A stretch of 64,000 nt of DNA from NCBI GenBank assembly GCA_036365455.1, contig JAWQUS010000017.1:3844001-3908000 (forward strand). The letters run 5' to 3'. Every line of letters begins with the position of its first letter. Position 1 is the stretch's first letter. The notes beneath the pieces were generated by a model. That model was not told where the DNA came from and searched no databases. It saw only the letters and a list, made by a program, of their open reading frames with translations. The stretch comes from Macrosoma leucophasiata. Taxonomy: Eukaryota; Arthropoda; Insecta; Lepidoptera; Hedylidae. Made by a program: the position numbers and the translations under genes. This document shows, piece by piece, positions 42,262 through 56,800 of the stretch.

Positions 42262-44438
42262 CTGGGAATAAAAAATGTATGTAAACAAAGAGCCGCGGCG
42301 GACCGGAGAGGAGTAGTCATATGCAGGCTTTCCCCTCTGTCAAAGTACAGACACAAGTGAACCTATGCCTGTCGCCGAGATGTTTAAACGTGTGCGTGAA
42401 ATTGTTTATGTATTTTGTTAAAGTCAAGGTTTGAAATACAACGATTTTTACGGATTTATCTCGTGTTAATATACACGAGATAAATCCGTAAAAATGATTT
42501 TTAAAATCAAACCGACATTTCAGTCGCTTTTCAGCTTCCGTGTCACCGGGCAGACTGATTTAAAAAATCATTTTAGTTTAATATACCCGAGATAAATCCG
42601 TTAACATTTCAAATGAGTGTAGCTCGCGTAAACCTAAGAACTTAACATATTAGAACGTAAAGTCAAGGTGTCAGTTTCGTAGTAATAGACGGTTTTTCTT
42701 ATGGGTTGTGTGTCACACAAATATCCCCCCGCAAAAAATGACAGACTGTTTTGCATCGGTTATAAACGCTATTGCTACTCCCCTCCGATCGGCCGGTGGC
42801 CCGTGTTGCTCTATGTATGTAAATAAAGATTATAATGTCATAAACACCACGCTTGGCTTTCGGGTTGGTGATTGCAGCGGCGGTAGGCCCTTCCCGCGTT
42901 ATTGTAATTACTAGTGCCGTTTGAATGGTTTGACCGCCATTGCATTAATGATATTGACTAATTAAATAATAATAACAGATGAAATGAAACAATAACTCTA
43001 AATGATATATTTTCTGGTAGGTATAAAATAATAAATACAATGAAATATGCAGGCTTCGACTTATCGCTATAAGCATCGCATTCAACCTACTTCAACCGCC
43101 TGGAGTGAAGTACAGTACAGTATCGTGGCGTCCCCGTGAATTCCCCTCTCCCTCCCGGTCGCAAACCACGCGCTTTTTTTTGATGATTTTTTTTTATTGA
43201 TCGATTAATTATCAGAGAGCGGAAGTCACGGTCGGTTATATTTTGATTGTTTAATCAGGGCATACCCCGGACACTCTGATAAATATTCCATACAAATGCT
43301 TATTCTTCGGTTACCTATTACACAGACATCGATCAGTACACGCGCACACAGAAATGTAGGACGTAGGGTTATGACCTAAAACAATCGTGCAATAAGTCGT
43401 CGCACAGACTACGTGACGAAATTAACTTAAAAATAGACCGCTCGCTCACCCGCTCGCAACCTCACTGTTGAAGTTTATTCAACTGCCTCTCGAGGTGATG
43501 GGTGAGGCGGGGAAATCAGGCGGGATGTCGAAGTATCCATTCTATACGTAGTATTATTACATATTCTATGGTACAGTACCTTAGCGTCTCTATCCCCCCT
43601 CCCCCCCCCCCCCTCCAGGTCACGAACCCCGCGCTTCTTTATGTTTGTTTTTTTTATTGTATTCTCCGATAAATTTTCAGAGAACGGGGTTCACGGTCGG
43701 TTATCATTTTAAAAACGTACCTTCACGCCTGTAACCCCGAAGGGGCAGGCAGAGAATGCATGAATGCATTCAAGCATACATGCAAACACCCACAATTCGC
43801 CGGTGACATTTTGCCCCATGTAACAGTTGGCGAGCCTGTTGACATCTCGGGCACATTACCAAACTTCGAGATAGGTACTGGGAAATTTCCAGAAAGTGGA
43901 AAAATCCCAATAGAACCAGAGATAAAGGACTTTACACCTTTACACCATTATCTCTGATAACCCCCTACCCGGGAATCGAACCCAGGACCTCAGCGTAAGT
44001 ACGCTTTGCTATTTGCTACTACCACTAGGCTTGATTGTTTATTCGGGGTTACACTAACCGGTAAGCTCCCGAGCTCTCCTTCAAGAAGGGCGCGGTGACG
44101 TCGGGGTCCTCTAGACTGTCGACCCTGCAGTCCACTCCGATCTGGTACTGCTTGGGCCCCTTCAGCTCCGCGACCAGGTGGCACGGCACCCTGGACTCCC
44201 TCACCGTCACTACGAACTTGGGGTTGTGAGGGTAGGTGGGGTGGTTCTCGCAACCGCCCGCCGTTCGACCCGACCATTCGCCTCTTATCTGTGAATAACA
44301 GGACAATTATTATTATACTGATAATGATTGATAGATGAGGGTTTTTTTTTAGGTACCTAAAAAGTCGTTGCGGATGTGTGCTAAAGCGTTCCCGCGACCC
44401 CGCCACCTAGTGCGGACGAGTCGGAACACCCAGGGGTT

Positions 44439-44472
<34 letters not shown>

Positions 44473-44769
44473 ATGCACAAATGAAGGAACTGTACATAAG
44501 GCGGACTTAACGCAACTAAGGCATTATCTACCAGTCAACCTTTGGGTAGAAAAGAGATCAACGAAATGGGTGCTATAAATTAAAAGCTATATTATGTAAT
44601 ATTATTAAATCTATAACAACATTACAACAAAGTTAAAAGTATATAAACTTACAATTATCAATACATATATGCCATGAATATATATATAACATAAAATAAC
44701 AATGTTTAATACATAGATATGTATATAAATATATACAATATATATAAAATAATATAATAACCTACATTA

Positions 44770-44817
<48 letters not shown>

Positions 44818-47800
44818 TAAACATGATAGCACAATGGTTAAGATGATTTATAAGCAAAAAAAAAAAAAATTAAATTATTTCAGATGTCAGGACGGTGCAT
44901 CCCGGAAGAATTTTTGTAAATTACGTTTGAATATAAATTTACTCGGAGCTTTTTTAACATTGAAAGGTAGCATGTTCCAGAGCTTGATAGCTGTAACAGC
45001 GAAAGAGTTAGACATGAAACCGGTACGGTGAGAAGGGACTGCTAGAATGAGATTTTCAGAAGAACGAAGGTTGAGGTCATGGGAATTGCCGAGATAGTTA
45101 AATTTACACTTAAGATAATGGGGAGACAGTGGATCGTAAAGAATGGAGAAAAGTAAACAAAGGATTCTAATGGATCTTCTCTGACGAATAGGAAGCCAAT
45201 TGAGTTTGGCGCGGTAAGAAGAAATGTGATCGAATTTACGGAGCCCGTAAATAAATCTGATGCAATTATTAAGGATACGATCCAATTTGTCTAGAAGTTG
45301 TTGAGATACATCGGAGTAACAAACATCTCCATAATCAATGACTGGAAGGACAAGCGATTGTACTAAGAGGAGTTTTGTTTTGCGCGGCAGAAAATTCTTA
45401 AACCTATACAGAGAACGCAGTGTGGCAGTGGTATTCTTACAAATATTATTAACCTGGCTGTTCCAGTTAAGAGTAGCGTCTAAGTATATACCTAAATCCT
45501 TAACATTATCAGATATAGAAATTTGGTTATTATCAAAAAACAGCGGAGAAATATCATTTAGGTTAAGTTTACTCGTATGATACGGACTTCCTAAGATAAT
45601 TGCTTGGCATTTGCTGGTGTTCACAGAGATACCAAATTTATGACACCAAGTAGAGAGAGCTGTAAGGTCAGCATTCAACATGCTAATGGCATGATTAATA
45701 TCATCAAAATGAGAATGAGCATAAATCTGTAAATCATCAGCATATAAATGGTAAGAGCAGTTGAGATTATGAGTAACTGAGTTTATAAAAAGTGAAAATA
45801 ACAGAGGAGAGATAATACCGCCTTGTGGCACGCCAGTGAAGAGGTCACACCAATCGGATAATTCTCGATCGACGCGGACCGCCTGCTGACGACCATGAAG
45901 ATAGGAGGAAAACCATTCCTGGACTAACGACGAGGTTCCAACTTTTGAAAGAATAGCAACCAAAATGTCGTAGTCTACGGTATTGAATGCGTTGGTGAAA
46001 TCAATAAGAACAAGAACGGTTAATTGGGTGCAATCCATACCGGACCTGACATCTTCGATTACCTTGAGGAGAGCTGTCGACGTGCTATGGCCGGGTCTAA
46101 AACCAGATTGAAAGGGAGAAATTAAATTATGTTTGAGAATATATTTACTTAATTGGGAATGTACCACGACCTCTAAAATCTTGGACATAAATGGTAATAT
46201 GGAAATAGGTCTAAAATGGTTGATTAAAGTGGGGTTGGTAATTTTTGGGACTGGCGTTATAAATGCTTTCCGCCAAATAAGTGGAAAGGTACCACTGTCC
46301 AAAGAGAAATTAATAATGTGGGTAAGGGAAGGTAAAATGAAGTTAAACAAAGGAAATAACATAGCACGACCGATTCCATCACAGCCAACCGCTTTAGATT
46401 TGAGTGAGTTGAAAATCTTTGATACCTCGTCAATAGTCACAGGAGAGAAAGAAAAAATATTATTAGTGAAATTTGGTATGGAAGCAAGGTAACGAAGAGT
46501 TTCATATTTGATATTTTGATTTAGAGGGAAAGCTTTAACAAAGTGGTTGTTCAAGTCATTGATGGGTAGATGGTTTTTAGTGGGTAGATGGACGTCTTCT
46601 CTTTGTCCGGAGTCCCACATAACCCACCCCTCTCCCCAAGCGTGGGTATGTGTAACGCATTTTCCGCTGGATAAAAAAAAGGTACCTAAAAAGGCAACCC
46701 ATACGTAGTTCCTTCGTACCTGTCAGTCTTTCCGTCTGTCGGAATTTTCTCCGAAATATTTACCATTTTCAAAAGATGACGGTATTAACGTCATGGGTCA
46801 AGGATGCGTCAGATATTCTGAGATGTTAAATGTATCCAAACGAAGCTCTCATCCAAAATTACGAGGATTTAGATGTGAGGCGGATCTACAGGCGCTTATA
46901 TATAAAGATTTGATGGACATACACAACACAGAGCAACGAGCGCTAGTAAATCTAACAATCGCATCAACATATGCGAGAGAAACTGACTTACTGACTTACT
47001 GCCACTGTTTAGGAAATGCAATAAAATGTGAAGGAAAAAATCGACAGTCGGTGTAGATTTAGATACCGCAGTTGGAAGAGTGGCTGGACAACTGATCCCA
47101 GTGGTCGCGGGTTTAAATCCCTACTGAAGACAATGTTTTCTTTCCAATGTTATTCTTTAAACGTAACTTCACGCCTGTAATCCCCGAAGGGGTAGGCAGA
47201 GGTAAATGCATGCATTCAAGCATACATGCAAACACCCACGACTCGCCGGTTACTTTTTGACGCATATAACAGGTGGCGAACCTGTTGCCATCTCCGGGCA
47301 CATTACCAAACTCCGAGGTACTGGGAATTTTCCAGAAAATGGAAAATAAAGGATTTTAAACCGTTATCTCTGATAGACCCCGACCCGGGAATCTAACCCC
47401 CAAGCGTAGTAGTAGTTATGTTATTCTTTAAAATCTCAAAACTTCTCTTGGACTCCTCTCGGACCTAAAAACCGCTACTCACCGTCTTAGTATGCGGATA
47501 AGGCTCCAACTTCGCCATAGAGAAGGGACAAGTGGCGTAAGCCCGCAGCGTGTAGAATATCGTCCTGGACTTCTCGTACTGCGACACGACCAGCGTGTAG
47601 CGGTCGCAACTGTTGTCGCCCACAATGATCTTGCAGAGGTAGTGCGGACTGTTTATTCTTATGCCGTCTATGTAGGGTGGCGGATCGTCTGAAAAAGGGG
47701 GGGGAGTTATACAATTATGAATATGTACTATAGGCCGACCGTTTAACTTGCGTATCGCCTGCGGGGTACAAAGAGAGCGGGGGGAGATGTCACCGGGTGG

Positions 47801-50800
47801 GAAAAAGGGGTGCGCGGAGCAGAGAGCCACGTCAAAGCGCGGCAGTACGCTGTCGGTGCTCGCAGCGTGCGGTTTGTATTTTTGCAACGGACGCTTTGAC
47901 ATTGATGCACAAGGTAAAAACTTACCAAGATTAATCTCAATATGTATCGCTTTTACTGTTTTGCAAAAGAAAAAAAAACAAATAGCGTACAACGATTATT
48001 CCTTTTTTAAAGCCAGAAAACAAGATCATCGTTCTGCGGAGTATCTTCAAGAGGCCGTGTGATACAACTTCATTCCTAAACTGTGTTTTTATTTTTAATT
48101 ATACACATTGTAGCTTCACATTATTAAGCGCTATAATATAAACATCCGGACAGCGCCGCAAGCTTAACGTTGGCGCGTGAGTTGTCCCATAACGTTAGGG
48201 CCGCGCACTCGCACCTCAGCCCCCCTAATTAACCGCCACGATGTAACTCTGTTTATTCTGGATTATGGTGATCACCAACATGGACCTATCATTTCCACTC
48301 TCCACTAAATGAACACGCAACTTTCAATATGAGAACCGTTGGCGATTGGTATTTTGATCGCTGTTATTAATTTTTTTGCATTATTTATTTTAGTTACTGG
48401 TGGTAGAGCTCCAGTGACGGAGCTCGCGGGCGTAGGCACCACCGCATTACCTAATATACTTGCCGCTAAATGGTAGTGTTCAGCACTATCGTGTTCCGGT
48501 CAGGTGGTAATGTACGGCCCTGTAATTTCAGGCACAGAGGCCATAACACCTTAGGCCTCAGGAGTGGCAGCGCATCTGCATTTTGACCTCTGGTCATTGT
48601 GTGGGTGTCTATAGGCTGCAGTCATCACTTAACATCAATGTGAACTGCATGCTTTTTGGCCACTTTTATAACATAAAAAAAAAAGTTATCTAAGAAATAG
48701 GTAGGTACCTTTATTGCCTTTTTAATATTTTATGTGTTTGTTTTTTAAACTGTCAAAACACTTGATTCATTTTGTGTCATGAGCCCTGGGTCTCATAAAT
48801 GTTTTGCTTTCTTTCATTCTTTTCTTTTTTTTAATAAGAAAGGCTTAGAGTACAATATTTTTTACCAAAATCTCTATAAAAACCTACACGGGTAGTAAAC
48901 ACGCCGTCCATTTTTGTATACCAGCAGCGTGATATATTCCTTATTGTCCCTGAAGTCTTCGATCTGCGTGATATGTCTAGTCAATAACAACCACACCGCG
49001 CCTTTGCCTTGCACGTGTAGAGTGAACTGTGGATTCTCTCCGATATTATACGCATCTTTCACTGGTCCGTTGCCTGCGTCCCATTTTCTGTAAAAGAAAA
49101 ACCTAAAGTTAAGGACTTTCTATGTCTATAAAACCACTATTTATCCAAATAAAATGGGAAATAAATCTGAAAATGTTACATATCACCTTCACCTCGTCAA
49201 ATATGATTGTGAAAATCTTCTCTATAAATACAAAATTCTCGTGTCACAATGTTAGTGACCATACTGCGAAACGGCTAGACTGATTCTCATGAAATTTTGT
49301 GTGCCTATAAGTAGGTATTACTGGTGGTAGAGCTCCAGTGACAGAGCTCGCGGGCGTAGGCACCACCGCATTACCTGATTTACTTGCCGCTAAATGGTAG
49401 TGTTCAGCACTATCGTGTTCCGGTCAGGTGGTAATGTACGGCCCTGTAATTTCCGGCACAGAGGCATAACACCTTAGGCCTCAGGAGTGGTAACGCATTT
49501 ACATTTTGACCTTGGTCTTTGTGTGGGTGACTATAGGCTGCAGTCATCACTTAACATCAATGTGAACTGCATGCTTGTTTGCAACTTCAATTATATAAAA
49601 AAAAAATTAAAAAAAAAAAAATAAGGTCTGAGAATCGGCCAACATTTATTTTTTTTATTCCCCTAAGGGATAAGGGCATAGAGCAACACGGGCCACCGGC
49701 CGCGGCGGACCGGAAGGGAGTAGCCATATGCAGGCTTTCCCCTCTGTCAAAGCACAAGACCAAATGGTCCTATGCCTCTCGCCCAGATATTTAAACGTGT
49801 GCGTAAACTTGTTTATGTATTTTGTTAAAATCAGGGTGTGAGTTTCGTAGTAATAGACGATTTTAGTAGTGTGAGTGTGTGTCACACGTATTTCAAAAAT
49901 GACAGACTGTTTTGCATCGGTAATAAACGCTATGGCTACTCCCCTCCGGTCTGCCGCGGCCGGTGAGCCGAGTTCCTCTATGGATAAGGATGATTCTAAA
50001 CAATTTTTTTTTTTTTTTTTTTAATTTCTTGAACGTATTTATAAATATTTCGAGTTAGTAAGTTTGTCGGGGCAGCTAGTCATTCTATGAAAATCTTCAA
50101 AATACTTACTGATGAATACAATACGTGTATTTAAACAGCTCCGGATTCCAATTGAGATAGAACACGTCGAAAAACTTCAAAATGCTAGCGTAGTCTATCC
50201 AGAACACTCCATTATCGTACTGCGCAGCACTATCAGGGTCGTAGTTCAGCAGTTCTTTGAGCGTTGGCGTCCAATGTGCCGTGTCCAGTTCACTGTAGTT
50301 GCCTCGCCAGCGCAGATGCGACCATGGATTCTTTAGTTTTATCAACTTCACGCCCTATAAGCAGAAGGCAGGGTTCACAATAAAATGTATAACCTTTTTA
50401 TTTAGTTTATTCATTTATTTCATATAATTAGGCTCCTGGAGAGCACTTTTACATCGTCATTTTTTTTAAACTAACCTAGAGTGAATAACCACTAATAATA
50501 ATCAAAAACACATTATAAATTAAACAGAAATTAAACAATTTTGTATGTAAAATATGGAACGCATCAATTATTTACAAATTCCTCCATTTCCCAATTTTAA
50601 AAGAAACTGAGAAAGAATGAATTTGGTCGTTTACGTACAATAAATATATTTTTCTTTCTTTGTTTGTTTGTTAATACGCAAAAAAACAATAACGGATATT
50701 TAAATGTAAACAAAAAAAACATGTGTGCAATTCGTGGCAGAAGTGATATCTTTAAAAATGTTGGCTTCAAAATAATGAGAAGAAAAATGTTGAAAAGAAA

Positions 50801-53800
50801 CTAACGTATAATTCCGTACACGTATACAAAACACTACGGTTGTGATGCCTGTTTTCAAGCTTTGTACTACGCATGTTCGCCAATGCTTGCTATCTCATTT
50901 CTTCCCAAGTTAAATCTTATGAATTTATGCAGATGTTCTTATTACTGTCGCTTTTTCGTTTCATCGACTCTCTTTTCCATTGAATCTTGAATAACTTAAC
51001 CCGACGCCTGTATTCCTCGAAAGGGAAGATTCGGTTCGGTTCGCAGTTATGTTTGAAAAGGGCTTTAAACTAATAAGATAAAGTTTTTAACTCACGTCTC
51101 CACGGTTGTATTAGCTGTCTTTCTATTCAGGACGTCAAACCAAGAGCAAGAGCGGGACGCGAAGCGAAGCTTTTTTTCTTTACAAAAATACAGCTATATA
51201 CAGATTTGTCGTCTTCAGAATCTGTATCACTCCATCTTTTCTATGACAGGAAACCTCGGGTTGCGCGACGCCACAAGAGTGAAGCGAGCGCCACGAGTTC
51301 GGTTTGCTGGCCCTAGGTGTTCGCTAAGCATTTGTTACGCTTTCGGTTCGGTTCGCAGTTGTTTGACAAAGGCAAAGATAAAGTTTTTAACTCACATTAG
51401 CGAGACGAACATCGAGAACAGCGTACGCGTGCGTAGCGACCAGTCCGGTGCGGTCGGCGTCCGCGTCCGACATGTCCCCCGTGGCGGCCGTGGCCAGCAC
51501 GTCGCCACGCTCGAGCCGGACGCGGACGGTCTCGTACAACGCGTCCGCGTTGAAATCCGCGTCGGACGTCCGTATCGCGCATCGTTCCGGTATCCAGCCG
51601 GTCAACGCGTGTAGATCTATGTTCTGGAATACACATAAGGCTTGTTGATACTTTTTTTTCAAACAAGCCTCACTTTTCTAGTGTTGGTTTCCACTGGCAA
51701 CCAACTTCTCCTGAAAACTTTTTGGGAGAAGTTGGTGGAGGGTTCCAGTGTAGGAGCTGAAGGGTGTAGGCACCACCGCATTACCTAATCTATCTGTCGC
51801 CAAATGGTAGTGTTCAGCACTATCGTGTTTCGGCTAGATGATAATGTATGGCCCTGTAATAACTATCACAGTGCAAATTTTAACGGATATTGTGAAAGAT
51901 AAATATATGTAACAAGAACTATGATTTTTTTTTTTTTTATGTAATGGAAGTGGCAAACAAGCATGCAGTTCACATTGATGTTAAGTGATGACTGCAGCCT
52001 ATAGACACCCACACTAAGACCAAGGTCAAAATGCAGATGCGTTATACCACTCCTGAGGCCTAAGGTGTTATGCCTCTGTGCCGGAAATTACAGGGCCGTA
52101 CATTACCACCTGACCGGAACACGATAGTGCTGAACACTACCATTTAGCGGTAAGTATATTAGGTAATGCGGTGGTGCCTACGCCCGCGATCTCCGTCACT
52201 GGAGCTCTACCACCAGTAAAATTAGTTAAATTTGTTTTTTAAAAGTTGTTTAGCATTATTTGATAGTTATTTTAATCATAGAAACAACTCACACTGTTTG
52301 AGCCAGGAAAATCATAACCACCCATCACTTTCATGTAAGCCTTCTCGAGCATAGACACCCAGAACTCGTTCTTATTGCTGGAGTACGAACATAACAAACG
52401 ACCGTACTTGCTGTACGGCAATCGATCGTCTATGATTATCTGAAAACAAAGTTTTAATTATTATTGTTGTTGTATTTTTTGCAATAACTCATTCGATTGA
52501 AAAACTTAGAACTTTTTTTTCTGGAATTTGAACCCGCGGCACGGAAACTCGGCTAAAATTCCATACAAACGCTTATTCTGGTTACCTAGTACACAGACAT
52601 CAATCAGTGCACGCACACACAGAAATGTAGCACGTAGGGCTCTGACCTATAACAATCGTGAAATAAGTTGTCGCACTGACTACGTCGCAACCTCACTGTT
52701 GAAGTTTATTCAACTGCCTCTCACAAGGGGTACGGGGGGGAAGGTTTTTTTTTTTTTAATCTCCATTTAAAGAGCTTGGTCAAAGACCATGACGCTCTAT
52801 ACGTTCACATGAATTACATTCTTCATTTAAAAAAATAATTAAACAACATTAGCTCATTGACAATTGATATAGTTGCAACAGTATTCTGGCGTCATCCGTA
52901 GTAGGATCTGCCAGGACACTGTTGCAATGTCCTATTTCTAATGAAGCCCTGCGAAGGGGGGAGGGTTAATGGGTGAGTCGGAGAAATCGGGCGGCACGTC
53001 GAAGTGTCCATTCTATACGTAGTATTATACTACGGTGGTTCCGAAATGTGAACGAAAATTTGGACGGTCGAAAAGTTCAACGTCTTCGGTAGCTTGGCGC
53101 CGCGGATTCATATCCCAGCCCGAGGTCAAATTTTTGGTAGGACATCGGAAACTTAATATAGCGATTGGGCTAGTGATCCCAAGGTATCGGGTTCAAGTCA
53201 CGCAAAATCAAATTTTGATACAGTGATCGCAGGTTCAATTTCCGAAAGTAGTCGAAAAAGAAAATTCGATTTTTTCTACAAAAAATAATTATCTATAAAT
53301 TACTGCATTAATACCTAGATATCCAAATACTGTAATTAACAGATACATATTAAAAACATACCTTTCTCCGCACACCATTCAGATGCAACTTCACCATGTA
53401 CTTGCCGAAAGGGTTGTACACGGGCTGTTTGTTTTTATTTTTCGGATAGATGATGGAGGTGATGATCTTCTTGTTGAAACGTCTCTCGTATAGAGCGCTC
53501 ACAGCCAGCGATGCGACGAACGAACAGTCTGATACTATCTGGAAGATAAGTTTTATTAAATATTAAAAAATCGTAACTCCACGCCTGTAGTCCCCGAAGG
53601 GGTAGGCAGAGGTAAATGGATGTATTCAAGCTTACATGCAAACCCACGATTCGCCGGTTACGTTTTGGCCCATGTACCCGGTTGTGCCCGGTTTGTGTGG
53701 CGAGCCTGTTGACATCCTCAGGACATATTACCAAACAAAAGATTAAAAAATATAACTTAACGCAATCTCAGTCCGTCCGTCTGTCCGTAATACAGTGGGG

Positions 53801-56800
53801 CTGTATTTTCTTTTCTTCAGACACCCGACACATTTTAAAATTTTGTGAGTTTGAGAAAACACTTCCTCGATTAACGATTACCTGTTTGTGAAAACTTTAG
53901 TGCTAATTTTGGTTAGACTCAATGGTATTTGTATGGTGGCGGGCTTGCGTAAGATAAATAATTAATATGCATGTGTCTTCCCGCCAAATCCCTTACGGGG
54001 TAGGCAGAAAATGTGGAGCGCCAGATATCCCGTTTCTGATACACCTCCCGTGCTTCTTTTACATTCATCATTCTCTTCATACATGCACGTTGATTCCAAA
54101 GACTTTTGATAAAGAATTGATAATACTGATAACATCACTTACTGTCTGTTTTATACTGAAACAGTCGACATGATCACCGACTGTCAACTTTGGATCACTT
54201 GACACCTGAAATATACATTGAAAAAGTTACCTCAATTTTTAAATAAATAAATGCCTGATTGTAATATTTTTCACATAGAATTATCGTCTGTAAAAGAACT
54301 TTACAGACAAAAAATTGCAATTAAAATAAATTGTTTTTTTATTTTAATTGCTATTTTTTTTTCAAATTAGGTAATTATATCGGACTTACCTCATGCGGAC
54401 GAATCCAGCAATCAAACTCCTTTTCTTGTTTCGAAGACAATTTCAGTTCGCTCGCTCTATCTTCAAACGGTATCGCATATTGGAACTTCTCAGACAGATC
54501 AACATCCATGAAGGGAAGGAAACAGTTGTTATTGATGTTTGAAGTGAGACGGAGTACTTCCTTCTCTTCTTCAGTGTAAACCTGCTTGCCGCTCACTTTC
54601 AAATGGACGCTCTGTTCGCGTTGCAGTTGCGCCCTACTTGGTGATATCGCTGGAAAATTTCGATGCGATTCAATTGCGACCAATGACAGTAACGACTAGT
54701 TCTGTTAGCAGAATTAGGCCCCAGATATTTGATACATAACCTAAAATGTTTTTTATCTTATGATATGAAAGTGGCAAACAAGCGTACAGCTCACATTGAT
54801 GTAAAGTGATAACTGCAGCTTATAGACACTAACAGAAAGACCAGAGGTCAAAATGCAGATGTGTTACTACTCCAGAGGCTTAAGGTGTTATGCTTCTTTG
54901 CCGGAAATTACAGGGCCACCTGACCGGAACACGATAGTCCTGAGCACTACCATTTAGCGGCAAGTATATTAGGTAATGCGGAGGTGCCTACGCCCGCGAG
55001 CTCCGTTACTGGAACTCTCCCACCAGTAAAACACATAACAATTCCTCATATACATTATTTTCAGTCTAGATAATATCTTTCTTTAAATAACTTTTTTAAA
55101 TTACCTGGCTTGTTGTCATTTAAAGACAAAGATCCGATCTTCTTGATGCCTTTCAGATCTTCAGCTCTATCTAGAGCTTGAGCAGCCACATTTTTTATCC
55201 TCGCTTTTATATCAGGATCACTCGCTTTCTAAAACAATTATAATATGATATTTATAAACTACATTGCATCGAAAAGATCAAACCAATAATACAGTCCATG
55301 GCACTGATGTATACTCCACCCCTCAAAAACTTTTTCCCTCTCTCCCTCCTCCTAACCATAAATTTTATGTGTTTCAACTCTGACAGCAACAGTGCACAGC
55401 TGAAAGCAGTCATTGGCTTGATGCATGCAAAAAATAAAATTAATATGTATATACATGTGTGATGTGTGTATGATGATGAAAGTAAGTCGTAGTGCGGTTT
55501 GTGAATCTCACCCTCAGACACAACTGAAGTTAAGTTTGAGTATAGCACCTAATTGTAGCCCACATACCACCCCCAGCATTTCCATGTGATTTTGTTGTTC
55601 CATGATTTTATTGGCCAAATGAACTTACATATTTTTTAAAATAGAAATAGATTTTTTTTTTCATTTCGAATAGATCTTTACAGATACTTTCAAAAAGTCA
55701 ATAAATCATAAAATACCTAGAGTGAATGTGTATGAAAATCTTAATATAATTAGTTCAAGACTGATATTTTATTTTATACTCACAACACTGACTGCCAGTT
55801 CAACAGCCTGTGTGTACAGCTGCAACGCCAAGTCCTTCAGGTCGGCCTCGTCAGCGTCCAAAGCCTGCTGCATCAGGAAATAGCATTGCTGCATAGCTCT
55901 CTCGCTCTCCGCTTGCTGTGCTGTGTCTGTAGTATGTAACATGTATATTGTTAACACACTTCTACTCACACAACTCTGTTTTTTTGTATGTACAGTCAGT
56001 GTTATCCCTGCTTATCCTAAATCAATCAAATAGAGCTTTTATTATCACCACATGAGGTGGCTGTGTGATTAAGCAGCCAGTTCCCTGATATATGATAGGG
56101 TTTTTTTATAATAGAATATTATAACATAAGCAACATTTTTGACTAATGTAAAATAAGAACAATCTTTGAAAACAAATAATTGTCTAAAAGGTTCCAAAAG
56201 TTTTTTTTTTGTCTCTTGCCCAAGTTTCATACATTTTTGGGATATCTCCTTTAACATTTAAATTAATTATAGTAAATAAAAATACATTTTTGTTATTGCT
56301 TTCTTATCAACTGACACATGCCTTAAAACTTACTTACAGAAATATGCACAAAATAAACATATTATCGGCGGAGCGCCAGAACCAAACTGTTGTTTAAGAA
56401 ATACAAGCAACAATATTTTTTTTCTTTAAAAACTACGCGTTTTTTGTAGATAAGTGTTGGGGAGGGAAGGGTACACCCTCCTTCACACCTTTTATCATGC
56501 CCTATAGCCCCCCTCTAACTTCAAAATTGAGTATTTTTAATGGAATCAGTGCTAAAGCATATCCCCTAAAATCTGGGGTTTCGACGGGAGGGGGGAGGTA
56601 TATGGGGGTTGGTTGCCTCCCTCCCCTCCCCCTTACCCCCACAAACCATTGTCAATTGTTGGAAAGTTTTACCCACAATAGTGCTGAACACAACCATTTA
56701 GCGGCAAGTATATTAGGTAATGCAGTGGTACCTACACCCACAACCTCCATCACTGGAGCTATATAATTACAATAATAAAGGAGATATACTTGAAAATGTG

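Larger units (their letters stand above)
44365..46679 (-). mobile_element. CR1-like LINE in calpain-7 intron 11
   Basis: A 14-bp direct repeat AGGTACCTAAAAAG at 44351-44364 and 46680-46693 bounds the insertion. On the minus strand it contains a 577-residue RT frame, an AT-rich 3' UTR and an AAAT-repeat tail (44437-44465). A further 72 bp lies between the tail and the direct repeat. It has no endonuclease domain, so it is 5'-truncated. Confidence 0.85.

Noticed and set aside
47748..48062. 104-codon frame in the GC-rich part of calpain-7 intron 10
   Set aside because: It is antisense to the gene, has no known motif, and lacks splice or promoter evidence; its length is explained by base composition.
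53435..53734. 99-codon minus frame overlapping calpain-7 exon 6
   Set aside because: It is in the wrong phase; the true exon frame reads [11 protein letters not shown] and is bounded by splice sites at 53538 and 53362.
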